From assembly GCA_030266325.1 (NCBI GenBank), contig JAJDHT010000002.1, positions 52,551 through 116,550 on the forward strand: a DNA stretch of 64,000 nt, given 5' to 3'. Made by a program: the position numbers and the translations under genes. Source of the DNA: Ruminococcaceae bacterium OttesenSCG-928-I18 (GTDB lineage Bacteria > Bacillota > Clostridia > Oscillospirales > Ruminococcaceae). The notes under the pieces were generated by a model. It searched no databases, had not been told where the DNA came from, and worked only from the letters and a program-made list of their open reading frames with translations. Each line of letters opens with the position of its first letter. Positions within the stretch are counted from its first letter, which is position 1. Of the stretch, positions 40,694 through 49,830 are shown piece by piece.

Positions 40694-42475
40694 TTAATGT
40701 ATAATCTTGCGGCGGAGAATGAGTAGCGCCGTACAGGCGAGACCGAGAGTGGTGAAGAGCGCCAGCGGTGCATTGTCCCCCGTTTGGGGGCTGGTGTGGC
40801 CTCTTTGAGTGACATTTGCAGCAACCACTGGTACAGCAGCACGGGCCCCGCGCTGCACAATGAAAGTGTAGCTTGCTGTCCCGGTTGTGAACCCCACTTT
40901 TATCGTGTGCTCACCGTCGGGCAGGGTGGCAAGGTAGTCGGCATATAGCTGGATGATGACGCTACCTCGGTAAAAATTGCCAACGCCCGGTATCAATAAA
41001 GTATCGGGGCCTTCGGCAAAAGTCTGGAGGTACTGTTCGTCAATAGAAACCCACTGTACGTCCTCCAGGCTGACGTCCGAATAGCGCAGCCAAAGGTCGG
41101 TTCCCTGATCCGGATCATATACATTGTCGTCAGCGCTAGGCCCGCTTTTAAATATAGGACTCGCAAGACTTACGTCAGGGGTGAATTTTCTTGCGATGAG
41201 CGAGAAGTCCATATCATTACTATAAAACTCACCGTCAGACAGGTTTACTGTATGTGACAGGTGACTATACCCCCCTTGTGCCGGTACGAGAACCGTATAG
41301 GTACCGGCACTTAAATATAAAAACATAAAGGCGCCCCTCTCATTTGTCCTTGTACTTGCTATCACAATATCATCTTGCAATAACAGCACCTCACAATTGG
41401 TTCTAACAACAGACGCATTTACAACCCGCCCCACAATTGTGCCACTGCCCAGCCCCATGTTCATGTTGACTATGATGTTCCCGCCGCTCACGGTAATGGT
41501 CTGCTGTTTACTCAAACCCACCTCAACCGCTTCGCTGTATAAAGTGTAGGTACCATTCGGTATACCCGTGAAGATGAATTCATCGTTGGCGTCTGTCATG
41601 GTTGTCTTATCGATGCCATTGCCAATTATTGTTACGGAGACATCACGATGAAGCTGAGAGGAAACAACCTTCGCGGTGCCCGATACCGTGTATGTGGCGG
41701 GCGGCGTGCCCTTTTGGGGATATAGGGGGCAGGAGGAGCCCGCTGACGTCGCCATTACAGTATCGCGTGCCTCATTGTAGTACGCCCCGCCATAGCTGCC
41801 CTCGGGCACCACAACGGTGTAGTTTAAGCCGCTCGTCAGATTGCTAAACGTGTACATGCCGCCCGAAACGTCGGTAACACCTTCCGCCACCTTCTTGTTC
41901 GTCTCATCATACAGCACCACCGTCGCGCCCCCCAGCGGCCCGCCCGTCGTGATACCATCGTGGGGTTCAAATACAAGCACGATAATGGAGGCCGCGGGCA
42001 ATACTGGGGACATCAACGTGGTTCCCATCATGTTGCTGCCTGCGCTGAGAACACCGCCATCGGTCCCGGATGCACAGTCAGGGTCGCACTCGTGGGTGCA
42101 GGGCACTTCAGCCACATAACCGCAGGCGCTGTCATGTTCGGTATGGGCACAGGGTGTGCCCGCCACGGATGCCGCGTAGCCGCAAGCGGGGTCATGCTTG
42201 TGGCTAGCCGGGTCATAGGAGCAGTTTACTCCGTCAGGGCCACAGCTCTCGTCATGAACATGCACGAATGTGCAGGGCTTCTCAGGTACCTCAGCAATAT
42301 AACCACAGTCCTCGTCGTGGGCATGGTTGCAGGGTACGGCCTCGACATAGCCGCAATCCTCGTCATGTGCGTGGAAACAAGGGGCGGTTGCCCCCGGCCC
42401 ATTCTCCGCAAACACCGGCGCACCCACGCTGAATACCAAAATAATAGCAGCGAGAAGTGATAGTGCCTTTTTCAT
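40694..42475 (-). CDS. LPXTG-type surface protein with His/Cys repeats (prophage cargo)
   Basis: A 593-residue protein. Signal peptide (MKKALSLLAAIILVFSVGAPVFA); residues about 30-145 hold six variants of CxHxHDEDCGY; then three carboxypeptidase-regulatory/CnaB-like beta domains (GATVVLYDETNKKVAEGVTD; GTIVGRVVNAS), an X2-like Ig domain, and a C-terminal sorting signal SPQTGDNAPLALF with hydrophobic segment and RRK. Sortase would join it to peptidoglycan. The His/Cys repeats may bind zinc. Own promoter: TTGTCC (42576-42571), 17 bases, TAAAGT (42553-42548). CAAGGAGG precedes the ATG. Confidence 0.85.
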   Translation of the reverse strand: MKKALSLLAAIILVFSVGAPVFAENGPGATAPCFHAHDEDCGYVEAVPCNHAHDEDCGYIAEVPEKPCTFVHVHDESCGPDGVNCSYDPASHKHDPACGYAASVAGTPCAHTEHDSACGYVAEVPCTHECDPDCASGTDGGVLSAGSNMMGTTLMSPVLPAASIIVLVFEPHDGITTGGPLGGATVVLYDETNKKVAEGVTDVSGGMYTFSNLTSGLNYTVVVPEGSYGGAYYNEARDTVMATSAGSSCPLYPQKGTPPATYTVSGTAKVVSSQLHRDVSVTIIGNGIDKTTMTDANDEFIFTGIPNGTYTLYSEAVEVGLSKQQTITVSGGNIIVNMNMGLGSGTIVGRVVNASVVRTNCEVLLLQDDIVIASTRTNERGAFMFLYLSAGTYTVLVPAQGGYSHLSHTVNLSDGEFYSNDMDFSLIARKFTPDVSLASPIFKSGPSADDNVYDPDQGTDLWLRYSDVSLEDVQWVSIDEQYLQTFAEGPDTLLIPGVGNFYRGSVIIQLYADYLATLPDGEHTIKVGFTTGTASYTFIVQRGARAAVPVVAANVTQRGHTSPQTGDNAPLALFTTLGLACTALLILRRKIIH

Positions 42476-42622
42476 AATTTCCTCCTTGTGCACAAAAAGA
42501 CTAAAGACTGCCGACTAGCATGACACGCCAACATAATACCTAATAAAACTTTACCACACTACACAGCTACGGACAAGTACCAATTTTGACGCTGAACCCA
42601 TTAACTGAAAAGGAGCCTTCGT

Positions 42623-45040
42623 ATGCTTCAAAACGACCGAATGATCAGGATATCAGCGGCTGGGAGCCGCTACGCCGCCCGCTGGCCCGCGCAGGAGCTG
42701 TGCTTGGAAGAGTTCTACCGTCGCCTTGAATCGCCCAGCCGGGGAACCGAGAGCCGGGCGGCTTACCTGGCCCTGCCCAAGCGCAAGCAGGATGAACTCA
42801 AAGACGTGGGGGGCTTTGTGGGCGGAACCTTGGCCGGGGAGGTGCGCAAGGCCCATGCCGTGACCGGCCGCGACCTCATCACCCTGGACATGGATCGCGT
42901 TGCTGCCGGGGGCACAGCGGACATCCGGCGGCGGATGCACGCCCTGCCCTGCGGCTGGGCGTTGTACTCGACGCGCAAGCACGGCCCTGAGGCACCGAGG
43001 CTGCGGGCCGTCATCACCCTGGATCGTACCGTGAGCGCCGACGAATATGAGCCTCTGGCCCGGAGAATCGCACAGGTGATCGACACCGAGATGTACATCT
43101 TCGACCCTACCACCTTTCAGGCCGTGCGGCTGATGTACTGGCCAAGCTGCTGCAGCGACGGAGAATACATCTTCGAGTACGAGGACAAGCCCCTGCTTTC
43201 GGCTGACGGTCTGCTGGCGCAGTATGCCGACTGGACGGATGCCGCCGCATGGCCACGCTGCCCCGGCGAAGCGGAGGCGCTGCACAAAAGCGCTGAGAAG
43301 GCCGAGGACCCCACAAGCAAGGGTGGTATCGTGGGCGCGTTCTGCAGATCCTACAATATATATAAGGTAATAAAAGAGATCCTCCCCGGAATATATGAGC
43401 CTTGCGATGGCCATGACGGCCGGTATACCTTTTTGGGCGGCAGCACTACAGGCGGCGCCGTGGTGTATGGCGATGGGCTGTACCTCTACAGTCACCACGC
43501 CACCGACCCCGCGGGCGGGCGCCTGTGCAATGCCTTTGATCTTGTGCGCCTGCACAAGTTCGGTGAGCTGGATGACACCCCAGCCATCAAGCCCGGCACG
43601 CCGGTGAACAAGCTGCCAAGCTATGTGGCCATGTGCAGGATGGCGATGGAGGACTCCAAGGTTTCCGTCCTCATGGCCCGGGAAGATTTCGCAGACTCCG
43701 GCGCGCCGGAAGAAGATGCTGAGGCCAATCTTGACTGGGCACTACGCCTGACACGCAACTCTTCCGGCCAATACGAAAAGACCTACCAAAACCTCGCATT
43801 GCTTCTTGAACATCACCCAAAGCTGCGCGACAGGATCAAGTTTGACGCCTTTGCCGACAGGATCATCGGCGTAGCGCCGCTACCGTGGGGTGAACGGGAG
43901 GACGCTGAAGGTGATTTCATGTGGTCTGACGCGGATGACAACGGACTAAAAATCTTTGTCGAACAGACCTTGCGTTTTCGTGCCCCGGAGATCATCAACG
44001 TGGCGCTGTCTTCCCATTTTGCGGCGCACAGCTTTAACCCCGTGACCGATTACCTTAGCACCCTGAAATGGGACGGTACGCCACGCCTTGATACCATTTT
44101 CTCCGACTACCTTGGAGCGGAGGACGACGAGCACACCCGTACAGTGGCGCGCAAGTCCTTTGTGGCGGCAGTGGCCAGGGCATTTGTTCCCGGAACGAAA
44201 TTTGACAATATGACCACCATCATCAGCGAAAAAGAGGGGATCGGGAAAAGCACCCTGCTGGACAAGATGTCACGCGGCTGGTTCAACGACAACATGATCA
44301 CCTTTGAGGGAAACAAGGCCAGTGAGGCTTTACAAGGCGCATGGATCATCGAAGTGGCCGAGATGCACGCACTGGCAAAGACAGACATCAACCGAATCAA
44401 GCAGTTCCTCTCCCAGCGGGAGGACATCTATCGACGTGCCTATGGCCGCCGTACCGAGTGGCACCCGCGGCGGTGCGTCTTCTTCGGAACAGGGAACGAC
44501 ACAGAATACATCAGCGACGCCGTCGGGGGCCGCAGGCACTGGGCGGTGGACGCGGGGCTGCACCCACCAAAGAAAAGCGTGTTCAGAGATTTGGACGACG
44601 AAGTGGATCAGATATGGGCGGAAGCTGTGATGCGCTGGCGGATGGGTGAGCCCTTGTACCTGGACGCTGCACAGGAAAATCGGGCCTCCGTGGCGCGCGA
44701 TGCGCACCGAGCCAAAGACCCCCGGGCCGGGGAGATCATAGATTTTGTGGAGCGAGAAGTACCGGAGGACTGGGTCGACTGGCCCACCGAACGAAGGCGT
44801 ATCTACTGGGGCAGCCCCCCTCCGAAGGAAGTGAAAACCGTTCAGAGGATGACCATATGCGCCTCAGAGGTGTGGTGTGAGCTATTCGGAAAATCGATCG
44901 CTGATTTCAACCCTCGCGAAGCGGCCGCCATCAACAACACCCTGAGGGCCATGTCCAGATGGGAAAGGAAGGGCGCAGGTCGTGTGGGGCCGGAACGAAA
45001 AGTCGTCAAACATTTTGCACGAAAAAAGGGGCGCAAATAG
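42623..45040 (+). CDS. VapE-family phage primase/helicase
   Basis: An 805-residue protein. The N-terminal half is a primase-type domain (TGRDLITLDMDRVAAG), and the C-terminal half is the virulence-associated E helicase, with Walker A EGIGKSTLLDKM and ASEALQGAWIIEVAEMHAL. It primes and unwinds phage DNA with the family A polymerase upstream. AAAGGAG precedes the ATG. Confidence 0.88.
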   Translation: MLQNDRMIRISAAGSRYAARWPAQELCLEEFYRRLESPSRGTESRAAYLALPKRKQDELKDVGGFVGGTLAGEVRKAHAVTGRDLITLDMDRVAAGGTADIRRRMHALPCGWALYSTRKHGPEAPRLRAVITLDRTVSADEYEPLARRIAQVIDTEMYIFDPTTFQAVRLMYWPSCCSDGEYIFEYEDKPLLSADGLLAQYADWTDAAAWPRCPGEAEALHKSAEKAEDPTSKGGIVGAFCRSYNIYKVIKEILPGIYEPCDGHDGRYTFLGGSTTGGAVVYGDGLYLYSHHATDPAGGRLCNAFDLVRLHKFGELDDTPAIKPGTPVNKLPSYVAMCRMAMEDSKVSVLMAREDFADSGAPEEDAEANLDWALRLTRNSSGQYEKTYQNLALLLEHHPKLRDRIKFDAFADRIIGVAPLPWGEREDAEGDFMWSDADDNGLKIFVEQTLRFRAPEIINVALSSHFAAHSFNPVTDYLSTLKWDGTPRLDTIFSDYLGAEDDEHTRTVARKSFVAAVARAFVPGTKFDNMTTIISEKEGIGKSTLLDKMSRGWFNDNMITFEGNKASEALQGAWIIEVAEMHALAKTDINRIKQFLSQREDIYRRAYGRRTEWHPRRCVFFGTGNDTEYISDAVGGRRHWAVDAGLHPPKKSVFRDLDDEVDQIWAEAVMRWRMGEPLYLDAAQENRASVARDAHRAKDPRAGEIIDFVEREVPEDWVDWPTERRRIYWGSPPPKEVKTVQRMTICASEVWCELFGKSIADFNPREAAAINNTLRAMSRWERKGAGRVGPERKVVKHFARKKGRK

Positions 45041-45319
45041 GTGAAACCACAGAGGAAATTGAACGATTACAAGCGATTACAACGGTTACGTTTTGTAACC
45101 GAAAAAAGCGAGTGGTTGCAAAAACGGTTTCAGAATATATCTCTGTCCTATGATAGATATTGGACTCTGTAACTAAGTAACCATTGTAACCAATATCCAG
45201 AGACTTAGTTAAATTAGAGGATTTAGGCAGAGGGTGTAGGTGCCTACACCTGCCTAATACGCCTAATTGCAGGTATCTATACGTATGTGTGCGAGGCAGT
45301 TACAAAGGAGGATTGCAAT
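45041..45319. other. Repeat-rich non-coding stretch, possible origin or regulatory region
   Basis: It has several close copies of GTTAC/GTAAC (GATTACAAGCGATTACAACGGTTAC, TTTTGTAACC, CTAAGTAACCATTGTAACC) and a perfect inverted repeat GGTGTAGG-TG-CCTACACC (45233-45250). No credible ORF. It lies between the VapE and nuclease genes. Confidence 0.45.
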
Positions 45320-45562
45320 ATGAAAACGCCGACAGATTTTCTTTGGAAGGGTTTGGACTTTGGCAGGTTTGCGGTAGTGGCCGTATGGCCGCAGGACAGG
45401 AGGCAGGCAGTAATACTGATGCGGAGCCGCCGCCCTGCAGATGATCCAAAACCGTGGTGTGTTGCATACCGGGGGAGCGGATATTACTGTGAGACCCCCG
45501 ATGAGGCGTTTGCATACTGTGCGCACCGGGGGTTTGCGACGGAGGTGTCTCCAGATGCTTGA
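45320..45562 (+). CDS. Hypothetical phage protein (80 residues)
   Basis: Starts MKTPTDFLWKGLDFG, with GSGYYCETPDEAFAYCAHRG toward the end. AAAGGAGGATTGCAAT precedes the ATG. It overlaps the VRR-NUC gene by 8 bases. No family is known to me. Confidence 0.65.
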   Translation: MKTPTDFLWKGLDFGRFAVVAVWPQDRRQAVILMRSRRPADDPKPWCVAYRGSGYYCETPDEAFAYCAHRGFATEVSPDA

Positions 45563-45836
45563 AAAAGATATTGAGAGGCGCATGGCCAAAATGGTGAAGG
45601 ACCGGGGCGGGCTGTGCTACAAATTCACAAGTCCCGGCAGCCCGGGTGTTCCTGACCGGATTGTCATCACACCGGATGGCCGGGTGTACTTCGTAGAATT
45701 GAAAACGACAATCGGCAGCGCGCAGAAGATTCAGACCTGGCGGATGGAAGAGATGCGAAAGCGAGGAGCCGAGGTGCGACTGCTGAAAGGTCTGGACGCC
45801 GTGAAGGCGTTTGTGGAGGAGGTGATGCCCAAGTGA
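45555..45836 (+). CDS. VRR-NUC domain nuclease
   Basis: A 93-residue protein. GSPGVPDRIVITPDGRVYFVELKT holds the PD-(D/E)xK core of the VRR-NUC family. In phages it accompanies a SNF2-type helicase and acts as a structure-specific nuclease. The start is 45555; the next gene begins at the stop (GTGA overlap). Confidence 0.88.
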   Translation: MLEKDIERRMAKMVKDRGGLCYKFTSPGSPGVPDRIVITPDGRVYFVELKTTIGSAQKIQTWRMEEMRKRGAEVRLLKGLDAVKAFVEEVMPK

Positions 45837-47209
45837 TATTCAATCCGCACGATTACCAGAAGCACTGTATCGACAAGGTGATTGAGATGCCGGCGTTGGC
45901 GCTGTGGCTTGATATGGGTTTGGGCAAGACAGTCATTGTGCTGACCGCCATCAATGAGCTGAAGTACAACCGGCTGCAGGTGCATAAGGTGCTTGTTGTG
46001 GCGCCAAAGAAGGTGGCAGAGGCAACCTGGCAGGTAGAAGCGAAGAAATGGGACCACCTGAGGCTACTGCGGTTTTCTGCCGTAATGGGCACGGCCAAAC
46101 AGCGAGAACGAGCCCTGGCGGTGGCGGCGGATGTGTATGTGATGGGCCGGGACAATGTGGACTGGCTGGTGCAATATTACCGCAACGATTGGCCCTTTGA
46201 CATGGTCGTTTTGGACGAAAGCAGCAGTTTCAAAAACCCGCAGTCGAAGAGGTTTAAGCGAATGAAGGCAGTGCGGCCGCATATCCACAGGATGGTGGAA
46301 TTGACTGGCACGCCGTCGCCTCAGGGCCTCATTGACCTGTGGGCGCAGATCTTCCTGCTGGATGGCGGGCAGAGACTGGGGCGGACGCTGGGCAGCTTTA
46401 GGGACAACTACTTCCTGCCGGACAAACGCAACGCGGAGCGGGTGTTCACCTACAAGCCCCGTGGGGGCGCTGAACAGACGGTGAAGGAATTGCTTTCGGA
46501 CATCTGCATCTCGATGAAGGCGGAGGACTACTTGAGCTTGCCGGAGAAGATGGAGAACGATATCCCGGTGGTGCTGGACCCGGCTGCAGACAAAGCATAT
46601 ACGCGACTCGAGAGGGACATGCTGCTGATGGTGGAAGAGGAGATGGTAACGGCCGGGACGGCGGGGGTGCTTTCGAACAAGCTGCTGCAGCTGTGTAATG
46701 GGGCGTTGTACGACGATGAGGGTCAGGCGCATGAAATCCACAAGTGTAAGCTGGAGGCATTTCTGGAACTGGTGGAGAGCCTCTGCGGACAGCATGCTTT
46801 GGTGTTCTACGCCTACAGGCATGACAGGGACAGGATATTGCAGGCGCTGGGCAAGAGGGCGAATGTGCGGTGCCTGGAGGGGCCGCAGGACGCGGAGGAC
46901 TGGAATGCCGGGAAAGTGGAGATCCTTTTGGCACATCCGGCCAGTTGTGCCTATGGGCTGAACCTGCAAGAGGGCGGGCGGCATGTGATCTGGTTTGGCC
47001 TGTGCTGGAGTCTTGAGCTAACCCAACAGGCGAATGCCCGGTTGTATCGGCAGGGGCAGAAGATGCCTGTGATCGTCCACCGCCTCATTGTGCAAGGTGG
47101 CCGTGACCAGGACGTCGTGGCGGCACTGGAGAGCAAGGACGATGTGCAGGAGAGCCTGCTGCAGAGTTTGAAGGCGAGGATTGCAGCTGTGAAGGGAGGC
47201 AGACGATGA
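45833..47209 (+). CDS. SNF2-family phage helicase
   Basis: A 458-residue protein. Walker A LDMGLGKTVIVL, DEAH-box-like VVLDESSSFKNP, TGTPSPQGL and a C-terminal SNF2 motif (ANARLYRQGQKMPVIVHRL). It starts at GTG, with GGAGGTGATGCC upstream, overlapping the VRR-NUC stop. It is an ATP-dependent DNA translocase; its pairing with VRR-NUC suggests replication-fork or recombination work. Confidence 0.9.
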   Translation: MIFNPHDYQKHCIDKVIEMPALALWLDMGLGKTVIVLTAINELKYNRLQVHKVLVVAPKKVAEATWQVEAKKWDHLRLLRFSAVMGTAKQRERALAVAADVYVMGRDNVDWLVQYYRNDWPFDMVVLDESSSFKNPQSKRFKRMKAVRPHIHRMVELTGTPSPQGLIDLWAQIFLLDGGQRLGRTLGSFRDNYFLPDKRNAERVFTYKPRGGAEQTVKELLSDICISMKAEDYLSLPEKMENDIPVVLDPAADKAYTRLERDMLLMVEEEMVTAGTAGVLSNKLLQLCNGALYDDEGQAHEIHKCKLEAFLELVESLCGQHALVFYAYRHDRDRILQALGKRANVRCLEGPQDAEDWNAGKVEILLAHPASCAYGLNLQEGGRHVIWFGLCWSLELTQQANARLYRQGQKMPVIVHRLIVQGGRDQDVVAALESKDDVQESLLQSLKARIAAVKGGRR

Positions 47210-47243
47210 CAGCAGAAAAGCCACCCTCTGCTGAGGATGGCCC

Positions 47244-47507
47244 CTACTTGTAAATCTCTTTTCTGTGACCGATGTTGACAAAAAGGATAACCAGAGCGTC
47301 ATCGTGAATCCTCGCTAACAGTCGGTAATCGCCGACGCGATATCGCCAGAATCCCTTCATATCGCCAACAAGCGCTTTCCCAAACGCCCTGGGATTTTCG
47401 CAGTCCACGAGATGCTTTTCGATCCACCCGTAAACCAGTGCAGCAGTTTGCCTATCCATCTTTGCTAGTTGCTTAGCCGCTACCGGGGAGTAGTCTACGG
47501 CATACAT
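47244..47507 (-). CDS. RelE/ParE-family toxin
   Basis: An 87-residue protein. VAAKQLAKMDRQTAALVYGWI and RYRVGDYRLLARI with HRKEIY at the end are RelE motifs. RelE types cut mRNA on the ribosome; ParE types act on gyrase. The start overlaps the antitoxin stop. It lies against the phage direction. Confidence 0.85.
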   Translation of the reverse strand: MYAVDYSPVAAKQLAKMDRQTAALVYGWIEKHLVDCENPRAFGKALVGDMKGFWRYRVGDYRLLARIHDDALVILFVNIGHRKEIYK

Positions 47508-47725
47508 CACTTGATCCCCAGCATTTTCCCGACTTCCTCATGGGAGTATGTCCGGGTAGGGGGATTGGCCTCATACTCAGCAATAAGTTTCAGGTCATAT
47601 TCATCTTCCAGTTTCTCAAAAAAGGCTTCCTTTACAGCCTCGGACAGACTTACCCCGTGCAGGTTGGCATAGCTTTCCATCATAGCCTTCTCCTGGTCGG
47701 AGACACGTAATGATACATGAGCCAT
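47507..47725 (-). CDS. Ribbon-helix-helix antitoxin
   Basis: A 72-residue protein beginning MAHVSLRVSDQEKAMMESYANLHG; the strand-helix-helix start is RHH and the end (TRTYSHEEVGKMLGIK) is the toxin-binding tail of DUF6290/RelB-like antitoxins. GGTGGTGTCACA precedes the ATG. The two genes form a standard antitoxin-toxin operon. Confidence 0.85.
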   Translation of the reverse strand: MAHVSLRVSDQEKAMMESYANLHGVSLSEAVKEAFFEKLEDEYDLKLIAEYEANPPTRTYSHEEVGKMLGIK

Positions 47726-47808
47726 TGTGACACCACCTTTCTGTATCACATTGTAACACAATTGGTGGTTGAAGATCAACCACACACAGCAAAAACAAGG
47801 AGGAACAT

Positions 47809-48285
47809 ATGACTAAAGACGAACTGAACCGTGTCCGCAAAATGGGGATCGCCATAAAGGCAAAACAGATGGAGGCGGAATTCCTGCGGGATATAGCCGG
47901 GAAAGCCACCAGCACCATATCTGCCACAAAAGCAAGTGGAACGAGCCGCCGCAGCAGGGTGGAAGATGCTGTGGTCGCGCTTGTGGACTTGGAGGTGGAG
48001 ATTGACCAACAGATACTGGAATTCAAGGATATCCGCCTGCAGGCGGCCATGGAGATTAACAAGCTGAAAAGCACCGAAGAACGGGTTGTGCTTCAAATGC
48101 GGTATTTGGCCTGCAGGAAGTGGGAAGATATTGCGGATGATTTGGGGTATAGCGTCCAACATATTTACAGGTTGCATGGCTGCGCCCTTGAAAAGATGAG
48201 AGTAAATGAGAGTAAAAAATGTGATAAAGTATATGTGGGTAAGAGTCCACACAGCGATGCTGAGGAGACAGACCATGACAGCTGA
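47809..48285 (+). CDS. DUF1492/ArpU-like late transcription regulator
   Basis: A 158-residue protein. MRYLACRKWEDIADDLGYSVQHIYRLHGCALEKM is a sigma-region-4 type HTH, after a helical N-terminus. Such proteins lie before phage head genes and are thought to activate late transcription. It is placed correctly here. AAGGAGGAACAT precedes the ATG. Confidence 0.8.
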   Translation: MTKDELNRVRKMGIAIKAKQMEAEFLRDIAGKATSTISATKASGTSRRSRVEDAVVALVDLEVEIDQQILEFKDIRLQAAMEINKLKSTEERVVLQMRYLACRKWEDIADDLGYSVQHIYRLHGCALEKMRVNESKKCDKVYVGKSPHSDAEETDHDS

Positions 48286-48709
48286 CCAGTTTGTCCGGAA
48301 ATACAATCGTGCGGCGGCCGATATCGGCCTGATCCATTCCGTGACGTTGCAGCCGCCGGAGGGCACGAGCGATCCGCAGAACTGTGATGTAGTCGCGAGT
48401 GGTGGTGGCGTCAGCTTCCTGCTGTCGGTGGAGAACGGCCTGCTGTATGACCTGACTGTCCTGGCGCCGGTGGGCGGTAACGTCGAAGCCTGTCTCGTCA
48501 TCTTCCATCTGGTGATGGGGATAGCGGCGGGGATTTCAAAGAAAGCCTGCAACGGTGCATTGCGGCGTCTTGGGTTCTATGACAGCCGGTTCCTTCACGG
48601 CACCAAGACCCGGATTCGTGGCTATGCGGCCGAGGTTCGGGTCACGACACTGCTGGATATGAAGCACGTCATGTTCCAGCTTTTGAAACAGAGAGGACGA
48701 TCAGGATGA
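48275..48709 (+). CDS. Hypothetical phage protein (144 residues)
   Basis: Starts MTADQFVRKYNRAAADIG; the middle is hydrophobic (EACLVIFHLVMGIAAGIS) and the end basic. GAGGAGACAGACC precedes the ATG. No Walker motif is present, so it is not the missing terminase ATPase. Unknown function. Confidence 0.6.
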   Translation: MTADQFVRKYNRAAADIGLIHSVTLQPPEGTSDPQNCDVVASGGGVSFLLSVENGLLYDLTVLAPVGGNVEACLVIFHLVMGIAAGISKKACNGALRRLGFYDSRFLHGTKTRIRGYAAEVRVTTLLDMKHVMFQLLKQRGRSG

Positions 48710-49830
48710 TCCTTCACATGTGCCCGGTATGCCGACACCCCATTCCACAGCAGCAGCGGTATTGCCTGCAGTGTACCGATAGGGCCCAGCAGGATAGAGC
48801 AGAACAGCGAGCGGCAAGCTCGCGAAGGTATAACGCGCAACGCGATGGGAAGTACATGACGTTCTATCAGTCTCGCGAATGGAAGGTGCTGCGACAGCAG
48901 CTTCTCAGCGAGAGAGGGTATCGCTGCGAGGGCGAAGGATGTAACGACATCGCTGTAGAAGTACACCATACCCACCCATTGGACACACCGAACGGTTGGG
49001 CGAGACGACTAGACCCTACTAACTGTAGGATTTTGTGCACAAGATGCCACAATTTCCACCACAAAAGATTCGGTGGTGCAGGGCGGGGACAAATGAGACC
49101 GGGGGGTGCTTGTTACGTTGGCATTGACCTGTCGAGCGGAGGTGATCTTACAAGCATTGCGTTGGATTTTGACATTACCGATATGGTGAATACCCTGCCC
49201 ATAGAGATTCCACCGGCTGACACCCCCCAGCCGGTGAGCTATCTCTACTCCCACAGCTTCATGCCCAAAGGACGGTTGGATGAGCATATCAAAACAGACT
49301 TCGCACCGTACGACGAGTGGGCCAATGAGGGGCTCATCACCATCACCGGCGGGGACAGCGATTTCAAAAATGACTACAAATTCATCGTAAACCACCTGCG
49401 CGAGATCCAGGAGAAATATGACCTCACGTTTTTGGGAATCGCCTATGATCCACATAACGCGGATGCTTTTCTCTCCGACCTGGAAGAGTTCGGCGCGCCC
49501 TTGCTCGAGGTGAAACAGAGCGCTCGGTACTTGAACGACGCGACCGAGGATATCCGGCTGGAAATTAAGTCGGGGCGTACCCTGCACGACCGAAGAAACG
49601 CTCTGCTGACCTGGAGCATGGCCAACGCCAAAACTACAAAGAACAGTTTCGGGGAGATCAAAGTCGATAAGGAACCCACGGCCAGGAAGAAACGGATTGA
49701 CCCGGTGGACGCCTGTATTGACGCCCGGACCATGCGTATCAAGATGCCGCAGGGAATCGATGCCGCGGCCGAGATGGAAAAATACCTCGAAAGGATGGGG
49801 TGGAAAAAAACAGATGCCGAACCTATTTAA
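48706..49830 (+). CDS. HNH endonuclease fused to the nuclease domain of terminase large subunit
   Basis: A 374-residue fusion. Residues 1-125 are a phage HNH endonuclease: CPVCRHPIP zinc pair, CEGEGCNDIAVEVHHTHPL, NCRILCTRCHNFHH. Residues about 133-374 match the C-terminal RNase H-like nuclease of HK97-type TerL: CYVGIDLSSGGDLTSIA, LGIAYDPHNADAFLSDLEEFG, and DPVDACIDARTM. The TerL ATPase half (Walker A/B) and a small terminase, normally encoded between HNH and this domain, are absent. The frame is continuous, consistent with an internal deletion. It overlaps the previous gene end by 4 bases. Confidence 0.85.
   Translation: MILHMCPVCRHPIPQQQRYCLQCTDRAQQDRAEQRAASSRRYNAQRDGKYMTFYQSREWKVLRQQLLSERGYRCEGEGCNDIAVEVHHTHPLDTPNGWARRLDPTNCRILCTRCHNFHHKRFGGAGRGQMRPGGACYVGIDLSSGGDLTSIALDFDITDMVNTLPIEIPPADTPQPVSYLYSHSFMPKGRLDEHIKTDFAPYDEWANEGLITITGGDSDFKNDYKFIVNHLREIQEKYDLTFLGIAYDPHNADAFLSDLEEFGAPLLEVKQSARYLNDATEDIRLEIKSGRTLHDRRNALLTWSMANAKTTKNSFGEIKVDKEPTARKKRIDPVDACIDARTMRIKMPQGIDAAAEMEKYLERMGWKKTDAEPI

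Noticed and set aside
48706-49830. HNH considered as a homing endonuclease inside TerL (intein or intron)
   Set aside because: No TerL N-terminal half lies upstream and no splice-junction residues are visible; the HNH is of the normal phage type found beside TerS.
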